64,000 nucleotides of DNA from Bacillota bacterium (GCA_023421395.1 JAEZTL010000006.1:1-64000); one strand, 5' to 3'; shown: positions 41,914 through 51,472, numbered from the stretch's first letter. Notes: generated by a model not told the origin, from the letters alone. A program made the numbers and translations.

Positions 41914-42522
41914 ATGAAGGTATGGCGCTCCTGGCTGGCCCGATTCTGGAAAGCGCGCGGGTTTTACATTTTGACGGCGCTGTGCCTCGCCATGGTGGCC
42001 GGTGCGGCGGTGTACGCCCGCGGGCGCGTCGCGCCGGCTCCCGCGGCTCCGTCCGCCGCGGGAGCAAGCGCTCCGGCACCCGCCGCCGCCGCCCTCGCTC
42101 CCGCGCCTGCGCCTACCGTTACGCCCGCGCCCGCGCTTCTCTGGCCGGTTTCCGGGCGGCGGATTCTGCGGGACGACCAGCCGGAGCCCGCGTGGTTCGA
42201 GCCGCTAGGGCAATATGAAACCCACCCGGGCGCGGACATCGCCGCCGAAGCGGGGGAGGAGGTCGCGGCGGCCGCCGACGGGACGGTGGCTTTCGCCGGA
42301 TTCGACCCGCAGCGGGGGTATCTGGTGGAAACCCGAGCGGAGGACGGCCTCGTCCTCCGGTACGGCAACCTGTCGAGGAATCTCCGCGTATCGGCGGGTG
42401 ACCGGGTGCGGCGGGGGCAGGCGATTGGCGCGGTGGGTGAAAGCGCGCCGTCGGCGGCTGTGCTGGGCCCCTTCCTGCACTTCGAGGCGTTTCGCGGCGG
42501 CGCGCGGGTGGCACTACCCTAG
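41914..42522 (+). CDS. Membrane-anchored M23/LytM-fold protein (SpoIIQ-like)
   Basis: 202 aa: short basic cytoplasmic N-terminus, one membrane helix (FYILTALCLAMVAGAAVYA), an Ala/Pro linker, then a LytM/M23 fold (WPVSGRRILRD, HPGADIAAEAGEEVAAAADGTVAFAG, VRRGQAIGAVGE, LHFEAF). It keeps the HxxxD pair and one His of the usual HxH, but the YGNLS segment replaces the expected catalytic His. This resembles SpoIIQ, the forespore channel component, in architecture. ATG 41914 has GGAGG at 8 nt. Confidence 0.82.
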   Translation: MKVWRSWLARFWKARGFYILTALCLAMVAGAAVYARGRVAPAPAAPSAAGASAPAPAAAALAPAPAPTVTPAPALLWPVSGRRILRDDQPEPAWFEPLGQYETHPGADIAAEAGEEVAAAADGTVAFAGFDPQRGYLVETRAEDGLVLRYGNLSRNLRVSAGDRVRRGQAIGAVGESAPSAAVLGPFLHFEAFRGGARVALP

Positions 42523-42571
42523 TTGAGGGTGCATAGTATGGCACGGATTCCCCCGAAAGGAGCGAAGAAAC

Positions 42572-43231
42572 GTGTCATACGTTCTCAATCAAAGACGCCG
42601 CGGCGGCTGCGGAAGCCGCGGTTGCGGCCACCGGGACTGCGGCCATCGCGATTTCGACTGTCACGAAAGAGACGAGGACCGCCGCAGGCCCTGCAGGGAT
42701 TTTGACCCGCGCGGCTGCTGCGACTGCGCCAATCCGCCGGACTGCTTTGAAGGCGAATTCTTCCGCGACCCGATCTACCGCGGCCCCTGCCCGCCCGATC
42801 CCGAACCCTGCGACCGCGACTGGGCCAACAACATCTACGCCTGCTGCACCCAGAGCGGCGTTCTCTCCGTCAATGAGGCCGGCGGGCGGCTGCCCTTTGA
42901 ATCCACCTGCAGCTACACAAGCGGCGCTTTCCTGCATTGCCGCGGCGAGTTTCGGCTAATCTGCGGCGGCGTTTACCTTGTGTTCGTAAAAATCATCGTG
43001 CCCGCCAACGAAACGCTGACCACCCGGCTGTGGCTGGCCCTCAACGGCGAGGCGATCCCCGGCACCGCCATTGACATCGCCAAGACCACCACCGGTTCCT
43101 CCGCCTGCTACGTGCTCAACGCGGTCGTATCCGCCGACGCGGACGACGTGCTTTCGATTCGCTCTTCGAACGCCTTCCGGCTTACCGACGACAGCGTACT
43201 GGCCTCCGTCACGATCCTCAAGGTGGACTGA
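42572..43231 (+). CDS. Cys/His-rich protein with TNF/BclA-like C-terminal domain (spore-surface candidate)
   Basis: 219 aa. Residues 1-60 are rich in Cys, Arg, Gly and His (RGGCGSRGCGHRDCGHRDFDC) and look metal-binding or cross-linking. The C-terminal 120 residues (GGRLPFESTCSYTSGAFLHCRGEF...GGVYLVFVKIIV...LWLALNGEAIPGT...DDVLSIRSSNAFRL) have the jelly-roll-like pattern of BclA/C1q-type exosporium domains. GTG start with AAAGGAG at 9 nt. It follows the SpoIIQ-like gene by 50 nt. The spore assignment is inference. Confidence 0.72.
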   Translation: MSYVLNQRRRGGCGSRGCGHRDCGHRDFDCHERDEDRRRPCRDFDPRGCCDCANPPDCFEGEFFRDPIYRGPCPPDPEPCDRDWANNIYACCTQSGVLSVNEAGGRLPFESTCSYTSGAFLHCRGEFRLICGGVYLVFVKIIVPANETLTTRLWLALNGEAIPGTAIDIAKTTTGSSACYVLNAVVSADADDVLSIRSSNAFRLTDDSVLASVTILKVD

Positions 43232-43290
43232 CGCCCCGGAGCGGCAAGCGCTGCCCGCCCCCGAAGGGTTTGCGGGCGCGGCGCCAACAA

Positions 43291-43329
43291 AACGATGCGG
43301 CCGCCGGCAATGCCGGCGGCCGCATCGTT
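43291..43329. terminator. Near-perfect palindromic terminator
   Basis: AACGATGCGGCCGCCGGCA and its reverse complement with a minimal loop, between convergent genes; weak T-runs. Confidence 0.65.
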
Positions 43330-43364
43330 CCCGGCGGCGCGAAATGCCGCCCGGGCGCGCGGGG

Positions 43365-44084
43365 TTATTCGGGATCGGTACCGTAGGTTAGATCAATGGC
43401 CGAGACCGCGCCGTCGTCCAGATGGTAAAAGAGGGATCTGTATTCGCGCCACTGGTCGGGCTCATCCAGCGTACACCAGCCGTATACGAAGGCCGCGAAG
43501 CCGTCCTTTCCCTCCTGGGTGAGGGTGAACCCGCCCACCGGCCAGGTTTCGTCGATCCTCCAGGCTTCGTCCACCGCGGGGTTGATGTCCTGAACGGCGT
43601 AGGACGCGCTGCCGCTGACGCGGGAAAAGAACGCCGCGGCCACATCCGCCTGCGCAGCGCCGGGTTTCAAGCCTCGGACGGCGGGCAGCGGATAATCCGC
43701 GCGCTGCCATTTGGCGCCGAGAAGGTCGGCGGTGAGACCGTCAAGTCCTTCGGGCAGCGAATCGCTTTCCCCGTCTTCCCGCCCGTCGATCAGTCCGTTC
43801 TCGAGCGTGACGCGCAGGGTGACCTCTCCGCGTGGAGCGCCGTCCTCCGCCGTCGTGCTCAGCGTCAGATAGGTTTCGCCGGTGGCGGGCCCTTGGTATG
43901 CCCAGGCGCAGCGGTCCGGGGACAGGAGTGCCGCGTAGTCGGACACGGTTTCAAGGCCCTGCGTGATGCTCGCGATGTCCGCATCGGTGAACGGCGCGGG
44001 CTGTGCGGATGCCGCCCCGGCGGCGGGTATGACGGCGAGCAGGAGAAGCGCGAGAACCAGAACCGCGATGCATGGCCGTTTCAT
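43365..44084 (-). CDS. Secreted protein of unknown function
   Basis: 239 aa. Signal peptide MKRPCIAVLVLALLLLAVIPAAGAASA; the Cys at position 5 is before the core so no lipobox. Mature chain: FTDADIASITQGLETVSDY near the N-terminus, then segments suggestive of a beta-rich fold (ETYLTLSTTAEDGAPRGEVTLRV). Looks similar in style to the secreted protein at 4184-4720 but without clear identity. GGGAGG precedes ATG 44084. No family recognised. Confidence 0.75.
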   Translation of the reverse strand: MKRPCIAVLVLALLLLAVIPAAGAASAQPAPFTDADIASITQGLETVSDYAALLSPDRCAWAYQGPATGETYLTLSTTAEDGAPRGEVTLRVTLENGLIDGREDGESDSLPEGLDGLTADLLGAKWQRADYPLPAVRGLKPGAAQADVAAAFFSRVSGSASYAVQDINPAVDEAWRIDETWPVGGFTLTQEGKDGFAAFVYGWCTLDEPDQWREYRSLFYHLDDGAVSAIDLTYGTDPE

Positions 44085-44241
44085 GGTACATCCTCCCCAA
44101 ATCATGGTTTTTGTACGCTGTGTCCGGCGCGCGTGCGCCGCAGCGCCACCGTTATTAAGACGAAAATTGCCGGATTCCGTGCCATATTTTGGACGCCCGG
44201 GAAATTTCTTTTAAAACAAAGCGCGCGCGCCGACTTCCCGT

Positions 44242-44270
44242 TTGACCGCGCGGCCCCGCTGGGATACAAT
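44242..44270 (+). promoter_or_regulatory. Promoter of the NAD(P)HX repair gene
   Basis: TTGACC, 17-bp spacer, TACAAT; 23 nt before the ATG. Confidence 0.75.
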
Positions 44271-44292
44271 AGGAACACCGGGGGTGGGATGC

Positions 44293-45774
44293 ATGCGGAC
44301 GGTTCTTACGGCGGAAGGGATGCGCGCGCTGGAGACGGCGTGCTTCGAGCGGGGGATTCGCTCCGTCGATGCGATGGAGCGGGCGGCCGGCGCGGTGGCG
44401 GACTTTCTGGCGGAGCGGCTGGGGTGCCGCGCGCTGGTGTATTTCGCCTGCGGGCCCGGCATGAACGGCGGTGATGGCTACGCCGCGGCCCGGCTGTACG
44501 CGGCGAAGGGCGGACGGTCGGTGGTGATCCCGCTGGGCGAGGAGGCGCGCCTGACGGGCGACGCGCTCTCCAACTGTGTGCGCGCGCATGAGACGCCCCG
44601 GGTGTGGTTCCGCGGCCCCGGGGAGTTCGGCGAGCGGCCGGACGCCTGGGTGGACGCGCTCATCGGGATCGGCCTGAAGCGCCCGCTGAACGAGGCGGCA
44701 GCAGCGCTCGTCCGGCGCATGGCGGCAGACCGGCGCCGGGGCAGCCTCGTGGTCGCGGTGGACGTGCCCTCCGGGCTCGACGCCACCACGGGCCGCGCGC
44801 TGGGGGAGGCGGTGGCGGCCGACGCCACGGTCACTTTCGAGCACCTGAAGAGCGGGCACATCCTCTCCGAGGGGCCGGAGTACTGCGGCGAGGTGCTGGT
44901 CCGGTCCGTCGGTCTCTCGGGCGATGTGCCGGATGCCGCGCTTCTCATCGATAAGCCGGATCTGGCGGGCGCGCTGCCGCGGCGCGGCCGCGAGAGCCAT
45001 AAGACCACCTTCGGCCACCTTTTGCTGGCGGCGGGTTCGGTGGGGATGGCGGGCGCGGCGCTGCTCGCCGCGCGTTCGGCGCTCCGGAGCGGCGTCGGGC
45101 TTCTCACCATCGCCTGTCCGGAGTCCATCGTGCCCATTTTGCAGATCGGCGCGCCGGGCGCCGTGTGCGTCCCGCTGCCGGAGGCGGGCGGCGCGGTTTC
45201 GGAGGCGGCGCTGCCCCGGCTTGCCGCGGCGCTTTCGGGCAAGAGCGCGGCCGCCGTCGGGCCGGGGCTGGGCCGCGCCCATCCCGGCGTGGTCCGGCTG
45301 ATTCTGGAATCGGGGCTTCCGGCGGTGATGGACGCGGACGCCCTCAATCTGCTGGCCGAAAACCGGGAGATGATGTCGCTGCTCGGGCCCCGGCACGTGC
45401 TGACGCCTCACCCGGGCGAGGCGGCGCGGCTCATCGGCGTAAAGCCGGTGGACCTGATCGAGGGGGCCGGGGCGCTTCGCGCGCTGGGGGCGACCGTCAT
45501 CCTGAAGGGCCCCACCAGCGTCATCGCGGGGGAGAGGACGTACCTGAGCGCCTCCGGCACGGCGGGCATGGCGCGGGGTGGCAGCGGCGACGTGCTGACG
45601 GGCCTTACGGGCGCGCTGCTGGCGCAGGGACTGCCGCCGGAGAAGGCGGCCTGGGTGGCGGACGAACTGCACGGCCTCGCGGGGGAAAAGGCGGCGCAAA
45701 AATATGGCGTCGTATCGATGGGGGCGCTGGAGATCATCGACTGCCTTCCGGAGGTCATGGGCCTTGCGCTGTGA
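44293..45774 (+). CDS. nnr: Bifunctional NAD(P)H-hydrate epimerase / ADP-dependent dehydratase
   Basis: 493 aa. N-terminal YjeF_N epimerase about 1-205 (DAMERAAGAV, CGPGMNGGDGYAAARL, VAVDVPSGLDATTG) and C-terminal ribokinase-like dehydratase about 220-490 (GHLLLAAGSVGMAGAALLAARSALRSG, GLGRAHPGV, DADALNLL, LTPHPGEAARL, GTAGMARGGSGDVLTG). The pair repairs hydrated, damaged NAD(P)H. ATG 44293 has GGGGTGGG upstream. The downstream ORF overlaps its end by 11 nt. Confidence 0.95.
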   Translation: MRTVLTAEGMRALETACFERGIRSVDAMERAAGAVADFLAERLGCRALVYFACGPGMNGGDGYAAARLYAAKGGRSVVIPLGEEARLTGDALSNCVRAHETPRVWFRGPGEFGERPDAWVDALIGIGLKRPLNEAAAALVRRMAADRRRGSLVVAVDVPSGLDATTGRALGEAVAADATVTFEHLKSGHILSEGPEYCGEVLVRSVGLSGDVPDAALLIDKPDLAGALPRRGRESHKTTFGHLLLAAGSVGMAGAALLAARSALRSGVGLLTIACPESIVPILQIGAPGAVCVPLPEAGGAVSEAALPRLAAALSGKSAAAVGPGLGRAHPGVVRLILESGLPAVMDADALNLLAENREMMSLLGPRHVLTPHPGEAARLIGVKPVDLIEGAGALRALGATVILKGPTSVIAGERTYLSASGTAGMARGGSGDVLTGLTGALLAQGLPPEKAAWVADELHGLAGEKAAQKYGVVSMGALEIIDCLPEVMGLAL

Positions 45775-46189
45775 GCATCCCCTCCGGCGGGCGGCCGGGT
45801 GCGTACGGGTGGACCGGGGGGACGCGCTCTACCTCGCCCGGGAGCCGGCCGAGGGTTTTTTGTGCGGGCGGCGCGGGGAATACTGGGCGCTGACGCCCGG
45901 CGAGGCGCTGATTGACGCCTTCGCCGCCTGGGCGCTGCCGCGCGCCGGGGGAGATCCCCTCGTCCGCTCGCTCTCAGCTCTCGGCGGCGGCGGGGCGGAG
46001 GATGTGCCGCTTCTCATCGAGGGGATCAAGCTGATCGACCTTGCGGCGCCGGAATCCGCCTGCGCGGCCTATGAGAAAAGGCTGCGCCAGCGCGCGGCCC
46101 TGCGCCTCCGGACGAGGGCCGGCGGGAGACTTCTCGGCCTCTCGGCCGCCTGCCTCGCTCTCGCGCGGCAAGGCTTAACCAAACAATAA
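45764..46189 (+). CDS. Hypothetical protein coupled to nnr
   Basis: About 141 aa, TTG start at 45764 with GGAGG nine bases upstream, overlapping the nnr stop by 11 nt. The sequence is Ala/Arg/Leu-rich: CVRVDRGDALYLAREP, EGIKLIDLAAPESACAAYEKRLRQRAALRLR and a hydrophobic C-terminal stretch LLGLSAACLALA. No family recognised. The upstream in-frame region belongs to nnr. Composition bias means a spurious ORF cannot be excluded, but the ribosome site and the gap-filling position support it. Confidence 0.55.
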   Translation: MRCEHPLRRAAGCVRVDRGDALYLAREPAEGFLCGRRGEYWALTPGEALIDAFAAWALPRAGGDPLVRSLSALGGGGAEDVPLLIEGIKLIDLAAPESACAAYEKRLRQRAALRLRTRAGGRLLGLSAACLALARQGLTKQ

Positions 46190-46209
46190 CCGCGTTAATC
46201 TTCCCGCTC

Positions 46210-46239
46210 TTGCGGGCGGAGGAAATCCTGTGTTACAAT
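46210..46239 (+). promoter_or_regulatory. Promoter of the glycogen phosphorylase operon
   Basis: TTGCGG, 18-bp spacer, TACAAT; 36 nt before the ATG. Confidence 0.65.
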
Positions 46240-46274
46240 GCCCTATCCATCCCCAAGGAAAGCGAGGTTCGGCC

Positions 46275-48725
46275 ATGGATTATCAAAAGATGACAGAGGA
46301 GCAGATTGCGCAATCCGTCGCGAGCAAGCTGCAGCGCCACTTCGGATGCGAGCTGGCTGACGCCACGCCCAATCAGATCTATCAGGCGGTGGCCTCCACC
46401 GTTCGGGACGAAATCATGCAGCGCAGGGCGCTGTCCCGCGGCGTCCGAAAAGACACCAAAGCAAAAAAGCTTTACTATCTATCCGCCGAATTTCTGGTGG
46501 GCCGCGCGCTGCACAACAACATGATCGCGCTGACCAACGAACGAAACTACCTCGAGGCCTTTCAAAAGCTGGGCATCGATAAGTCCTTGATCTTCGAGCA
46601 GGAGCCGGAGCCGGGCCTCGGCAACGGCGGCCTGGGGCGCCTTGCGGCGTGCTTTCTGGATTCGCTGTCCGCGCTCAAGCTGCCCGCCATGGGCTGCACC
46701 ATCCGCTACGAGTACGGCCTGTTCCGCCAGAAAATTGTGGACGGCTACCAGGTGGAAATGCCGGACAACTGGCTGGACAACGGCAACCTCTGGGAGATTC
46801 CCCGGCCCGATCAGGCGGTGGAGGTCTACTTCGGCGGCACCGTCGAACAGTACGTGGACGGCATCGGCCGCACCCGCTACCGCCAGAGCGGCGGCTATAC
46901 CGTGGAGGCTGTGCCCTACGAAATGCCGGTGCTGGGCTACGATTCCGCGATGGTGAACATGCTCAGAACCTGGTCCGCGCGCTCGCCCAAGACCATCGAC
47001 ATGCCCTCCTTCAACCGCGGCGAATATGTGCAGGCGGTGGAGCAGAAGGAGCTGGCGGAGGTCATCTCCAAGGTGCTCTACCCGGAGGACAACCACACCG
47101 CCGGCAAGGAACTCCGGCTCAAACAGCAGTACTTTTTCTCCAGCGCGTCGGTACAGTACGCGGTCAAGGACTTCATCAAGGTGCACGGCCGGGAGTGGGA
47201 TCTGTTCAGCGACAAGGTGGCCATCCACATCAACGACACCCATCCGGGCATGGCGATTCCGGAGCTGATGCGCATCCTGATCGACGAGCACGGGCTGGAC
47301 TGGGACCGCGCCGAGGACATCGCGCGGAAGACCTGCGCCTACACCAACCACACGGTGCTGCAGGAGGCCCTCGAGCGCTGGCCCGAGGAGATGGTGGAGC
47401 GCCTGCTGCCCCGCATCTACATGATTCTGAAGGAGCTCAACGAGCGCCTGTGCAAGAAGCTCTGGGGCGTGTACACCGGCCAGTGGGAGCGCATCGGCCG
47501 CATGGCCATTATCGGCTACGGCCAGGTGCATATGGCGAACCTCTGCGTGGCCATGTGCCACACGGTCAACGGCGTCAGCCAGATCCACGCGGACATCCTC
47601 CGGCGTCAGACCTTCCATGATTACTACCTGATCGAGCCGGATCGCTTTCTGGGCATCACCAACGGCATCACCCACCGCCGCTGGCTGATTCAGGCAAACC
47701 CGGGGCTTTCCGACCTCATCGACGACGCCATCGGCGACGCCTGGCGAAAGCACCCGGAGCGGCTTCGCGATCTCATGCCCTTTGCCGATGACGCCGCCTT
47801 CCGCCAGAAGTTTGACGCCGTCAAGTGCCAGAACAAGCAGGCGCTCGCTTCCTACCTCCGGCGCCGCCAGGGCGTCAACGTCGACACCTGCACCATCTTC
47901 GACGTACAGGCCAAGCGCCTGCACGAGTACAAGCGGCAGTTGATGAACGCGCTGGGCATTCTGATGCTCTATGACCGGATTGACCGCGACCCCGCCTACA
48001 GCTTCCCGCCGGTCACCTTCATCTTCGGCGCGAAGGCCGCGCCGGGCTTCTACCGGGCAAAGCTGATCATCCGGCTGATCAACGCCATCGGCGATCTGGT
48101 GGCGAAGCACCCCCGCGCCTCAAAGCTGATCAAGGTGGTATTTCTGGAGAACTACTGCGTGTCTGCCGCCGAGGTTCTGATGCCCGCCACGGACGTATCC
48201 GAGCAGCTTTCCACCGCCGGCAAGGAGGCCAGCGGCACCGGCAACATGAAGTTCATGATGAACGGCGCGATCACCATCGGGACGATGGACGGCGCCAACG
48301 TGGAGATTTACCAGTCCGTGGGCGCGGACAACATCTACATCTTCGGCCTTTCGGCGGAAGAGGTGGAGAGCGGCTACGCCTCCTACCGCGCCAGCGCCAT
48401 CTTCGAGACCAACGCGGAAGTGCGCCGAGCGCTGACGATGCTCATCGACGGCACGCTGTCGCCGGACAACCCGCACCTGTTCCAGGAGCTGTACCACGCG
48501 CTGCTGTTCGGCGACGGCGGCGGAATGGCAGACCCCTACTTTGTGCTCAAAGACCTGCCCGACTACCTGCGCACCCGGCAGCGACTGGCGCGGGATTATG
48601 TAAACCGCGACAAGTGGCTGGCGATGGCGGTTCGAAACGTGGCGGCTTCCGGCGTGTTCTCCTCCGACCGCACCATCGCCGAGTACAATGAAAAAATCTG
48701 GCGCCTGAAACCGCTCACGCTATGA
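46275..48725 (+). CDS. glgP: Glycogen/starch/alpha-glucan phosphorylase
   Basis: 816 aa, full family length. Conserved segments: SAEFLVGRALHNN, GLGNGGLGRLAACFLDS near 110-125, GYQVEMPDNWL, AIHINDTHPGMAIPELMR and the pyridoxal-phosphate site EASGTGNMKFMMNGA with Lys659. It releases glucose-1-phosphate from glycogen; the phosphohexomutase at 21.7 kb can pass it to glycolysis. ATG 46275 has GCGAGG at 7 nt. Overlaps the next gene by ATGA. Confidence 0.97.
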   Translation: MDYQKMTEEQIAQSVASKLQRHFGCELADATPNQIYQAVASTVRDEIMQRRALSRGVRKDTKAKKLYYLSAEFLVGRALHNNMIALTNERNYLEAFQKLGIDKSLIFEQEPEPGLGNGGLGRLAACFLDSLSALKLPAMGCTIRYEYGLFRQKIVDGYQVEMPDNWLDNGNLWEIPRPDQAVEVYFGGTVEQYVDGIGRTRYRQSGGYTVEAVPYEMPVLGYDSAMVNMLRTWSARSPKTIDMPSFNRGEYVQAVEQKELAEVISKVLYPEDNHTAGKELRLKQQYFFSSASVQYAVKDFIKVHGREWDLFSDKVAIHINDTHPGMAIPELMRILIDEHGLDWDRAEDIARKTCAYTNHTVLQEALERWPEEMVERLLPRIYMILKELNERLCKKLWGVYTGQWERIGRMAIIGYGQVHMANLCVAMCHTVNGVSQIHADILRRQTFHDYYLIEPDRFLGITNGITHRRWLIQANPGLSDLIDDAIGDAWRKHPERLRDLMPFADDAAFRQKFDAVKCQNKQALASYLRRRQGVNVDTCTIFDVQAKRLHEYKRQLMNALGILMLYDRIDRDPAYSFPPVTFIFGAKAAPGFYRAKLIIRLINAIGDLVAKHPRASKLIKVVFLENYCVSAAEVLMPATDVSEQLSTAGKEASGTGNMKFMMNGAITIGTMDGANVEIYQSVGADNIYIFGLSAEEVESGYASYRASAIFETNAEVRRALTMLIDGTLSPDNPHLFQELYHALLFGDGGGMADPYFVLKDLPDYLRTRQRLARDYVNRDKWLAMAVRNVAASGVFSSDRTIAEYNEKIWRLKPLTL

Positions 48726-50578
48726 CCTTATTCCACGATTCCCAGGACGAGGCCTTCCGGACGCCGCCGGGGGCCCTCGCCGCGGGGAACTGGGTGGCGC
48801 TGCGCCTCGCGGCCGAGGGTGTGACCAAGGTACGGCTCAGGCTTTGGTGGGAGGGCAGCGCCATCGTCGTGCCGATGGCGAAAAACGCCGAAGGCCTCTA
48901 TGAGGCGCGCTACCGGATGCCCGAAAAGCCCGGCCTTCTCTGGTACTATTTCATGGCCGAGGCGGCGGGGAAGACCGTCTTCTGCGGCAACGCGCCGGAC
49001 TGCCTGGGCGGCAGGGGGGCGATCTGGGACCACGAGCCGCCTTCCTTTCAGATCACGGTGTACGACCCCGCCTACGAAACCCCCGAATGGATGCGCGAGA
49101 GCGTGATCTATCAGATCATGGTAGACCGCTTCTACGCCTCGAAACCCGTCTCCGAGCGCCAGCCCCCCGAACGCGGCCACTGGCACGAGGACTGGTACGA
49201 GCCGCCGGAGCAGCGCATCGTCAGCGGCGACAACGCGGCGGACGACTTCTTCGGCGGGGATCTCACCGGCGTCCGGCTGAAGCTGGACTACCTCAAAACC
49301 CTGGGCGTGGGCGCGATCTACTTCAACCCCATCTTCCGGGCCCGCTCCAACCACAAGTACGACACCGCCGACTACATGGCGGTGGATCCGTCCTTCGGCG
49401 ACGAGGAATCCTTCCGCGCGCTGTGCCGGGACGCAAAGGCCAGGGGCATCCGCATCGTGCTGGACGGCGTGTTTTCCCATACCGGCGCGTATAGCCGCTA
49501 CTTCAACCTGGACGGCGCGTACCCCGGCGCGGGCGCCTGCCAGTCGAAAAAGTCGCCTTATGTGTCCTGGTACACGTTCATGAAGTGGCCGGAGGATTAC
49601 GACTGCTGGTGGGGCGTCCGGACGCTGCCCAACGTGCGCGAGATGGACGAGGGGTATCTGGACTTCATCATCCGCGGCGAAGACGCCGTAGCCGCCCACT
49701 GGCTGCGCGCGGGCGCAGGCGGCTGGCGGCTGGACGTGGCTGACGAGCTGCCGGTGACGTTTCTCCGCCTTCTGCGCCGGCGGGTCAAGCGGGAGGACGC
49801 CCAGGCCGCGCTGATCGGCGAAGTCTGGGAGGATGCCTCCAACAAGGTGTCTTACGGTGAAATCCGTACCTATTGCACCGGGGACACGCTGGACAGCGTG
49901 ATGAACTACCCGCTCCGGGACGCGCTTCTGGGCTTTATGAACGGCGAGATCACCGCCAGGCAGTTCTGCCGCCGGGTGAACCACCTGAAGGAAGTCTACC
50001 CGAAGGCCTTTTTCTACGCGCTGATGAACCTTCTGGGCAGCCACGACCGGCCCCGCGCCGTCAACGTGCTGTCCGGCGCCCGGGATCAGAGCCCACCCCG
50101 CGAGAAGCGATCCGCCCGGAAGCTCACCGCCGCCCAGTACGCGCTGGGCAAGCGCCGCCTGATCGCGGCGTGGCGCTTCGTCTGCGCGCTGCCGGGCATG
50201 CCGTCCATGTACTACGGCGACGAGGCGGGCCTTCAGGGCATGGCGGATCCCTTCTGCCGGGGAACCTATCCCTGGGGCCGGGAGGACGGGGCGCTGGTGG
50301 CCGAGATTTCCGCGGCCATCGCCCGTCGAAACGGAAGCGCCGCCCTCAAAACCGGCGAAATGCGGCTCTTCGACGCCGGCGAGGACGTGGCCGTGGCCAT
50401 CCGCCGCATATCCGGCGGGCTGGACGCCTTCGGGAAGGCCGCGCCGGACGAATGCGTGCTGGCCGCCGTCAACCGCGCGGACGCGCCCCGGCGCATAGAA
50501 ATCGAGGACGCGTGGCTGGGGGGAAAGCTTACGCTGGAGCTTCCCCGGCAGTATTGCCTGATTCTGAACAACCCGTAA
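48722..50578 (+). CDS. GH13 alpha-glucosidase/neopullulanase-type enzyme
   Basis: 618 aa. N-terminal beta domain about 1-110 (carbohydrate-binding, CBM34-like), then the GH13 barrel: YQIMVDRFYA, AIYFNPIFRARSNHKYDTADY, nucleophile Asp338 in GWRLDVADEL, acid/base Glu367 in IGEVWED, and Asp442 in LLGSHDRPR. Such enzymes hydrolyse maltodextrins and pullulan. No signal peptide, so it works with GlgP on intracellular glycogen or imported dextrins. Start codon overlaps the glgP stop (ATGA), indicating coupled expression. Confidence 0.93.
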   Translation: MTLFHDSQDEAFRTPPGALAAGNWVALRLAAEGVTKVRLRLWWEGSAIVVPMAKNAEGLYEARYRMPEKPGLLWYYFMAEAAGKTVFCGNAPDCLGGRGAIWDHEPPSFQITVYDPAYETPEWMRESVIYQIMVDRFYASKPVSERQPPERGHWHEDWYEPPEQRIVSGDNAADDFFGGDLTGVRLKLDYLKTLGVGAIYFNPIFRARSNHKYDTADYMAVDPSFGDEESFRALCRDAKARGIRIVLDGVFSHTGAYSRYFNLDGAYPGAGACQSKKSPYVSWYTFMKWPEDYDCWWGVRTLPNVREMDEGYLDFIIRGEDAVAAHWLRAGAGGWRLDVADELPVTFLRLLRRRVKREDAQAALIGEVWEDASNKVSYGEIRTYCTGDTLDSVMNYPLRDALLGFMNGEITARQFCRRVNHLKEVYPKAFFYALMNLLGSHDRPRAVNVLSGARDQSPPREKRSARKLTAAQYALGKRRLIAAWRFVCALPGMPSMYYGDEAGLQGMADPFCRGTYPWGREDGALVAEISAAIARRNGSAALKTGEMRLFDAGEDVAVAIRRISGGLDAFGKAAPDECVLAAVNRADAPRRIEIEDAWLGGKLTLELPRQYCLILNNP

Positions 50579-50620
50579 AACACCCCGGCGGGATTGGATT
50601 TTGAAAGGAAAGGAAACTCC

Positions 50621-51472
50621 ATGAAACTGGCCGTTTTTTCGGACATTCACGCAAATCTGACGGCGTTTCGCGCCTGCACCGCATTTGCCGACCACCTGGG
50701 CGCGGATGGCTACGTGCTGCTGGGCGACTACGTGTCCGACTGCCCGGACCCTCACGCCACGCTGGAGCACCTCAGGGCCATCTCCGCGAAAAAACCCTGC
50801 TACACGGTGTACGGCAACCGCGAACAGTACCTGTTCGACCATGAGGCGAATCCCGACGGAGACGGCTGGTGCGTCTCCTCCCAAACAGGATCGCTTCTCT
50901 ATACTTACCGCCACCTGACGACGGACGACTTTCGCCTGCTGCACGAAATGCCGCGCAAAAAGCGCATCGAAATCCCTGGCTGCGCGCCCATCCTGGCCTG
51001 CCATGGCGCTCCGGACTCCATCAACCAGCTGATCTATCCGGGTACCCGCGACGCGGACAAGCTTCTGAAAAACCTGGACGAAGCGGCGCTGCTCCTGGGC
51101 CACAGCCACATCCAGTACCGCTATGAAGCCTTCGGCAAGCAGCTGGTGAACCCCGGCTCTCTGGGCATGCCCATGAGCCAGGGACTGACCAAGGCCCAGT
51201 TCGCGATGCTGACCGATCAGGACGGCCGCTGGCAGGCGCGCATGCTCAACGTGCCCTACGACAGCCGCGAGGAACTGGCCCGCTTCGACAAAAGCTCGCT
51301 CGATCAGATGGGCCTCATGTGGACCCGCGCGGTGCGCCGGCAGATTCAGTCCGGCGGTAACGTGACCTACGAACTCCGGAAGCTGGCCGACCGAATCGCG
51401 CAGGAAATGGACCTGGCCGGCACGCCCGAGGCCTGCTGGGAAGAAGCCGCCAGGCGGCTGGAGCTGGCGTAA
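50621..51472 (+). CDS. Calcineurin-like metallophosphoesterase
   Basis: 283 aa. Metallophosphoesterase motifs: FSDIHAN at 5-11, LLGDYVSD near 34, YGNREQ (GNxE/H) near 66, ACHGAPD near 128 and LLGHSHIQY (GHxH) near 160. The substrate is unknown; proteins of this shape include phosphodiesterases and nucleotide phosphatases. ATG 50621 has AAAGGAAAGG upstream. It is 42 nt after the GH13 gene, possibly in the same transcript. Confidence 0.88.
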   Translation: MKLAVFSDIHANLTAFRACTAFADHLGADGYVLLGDYVSDCPDPHATLEHLRAISAKKPCYTVYGNREQYLFDHEANPDGDGWCVSSQTGSLLYTYRHLTTDDFRLLHEMPRKKRIEIPGCAPILACHGAPDSINQLIYPGTRDADKLLKNLDEAALLLGHSHIQYRYEAFGKQLVNPGSLGMPMSQGLTKAQFAMLTDQDGRWQARMLNVPYDSREELARFDKSSLDQMGLMWTRAVRRQIQSGGNVTYELRKLADRIAQEMDLAGTPEACWEEAARRLELA

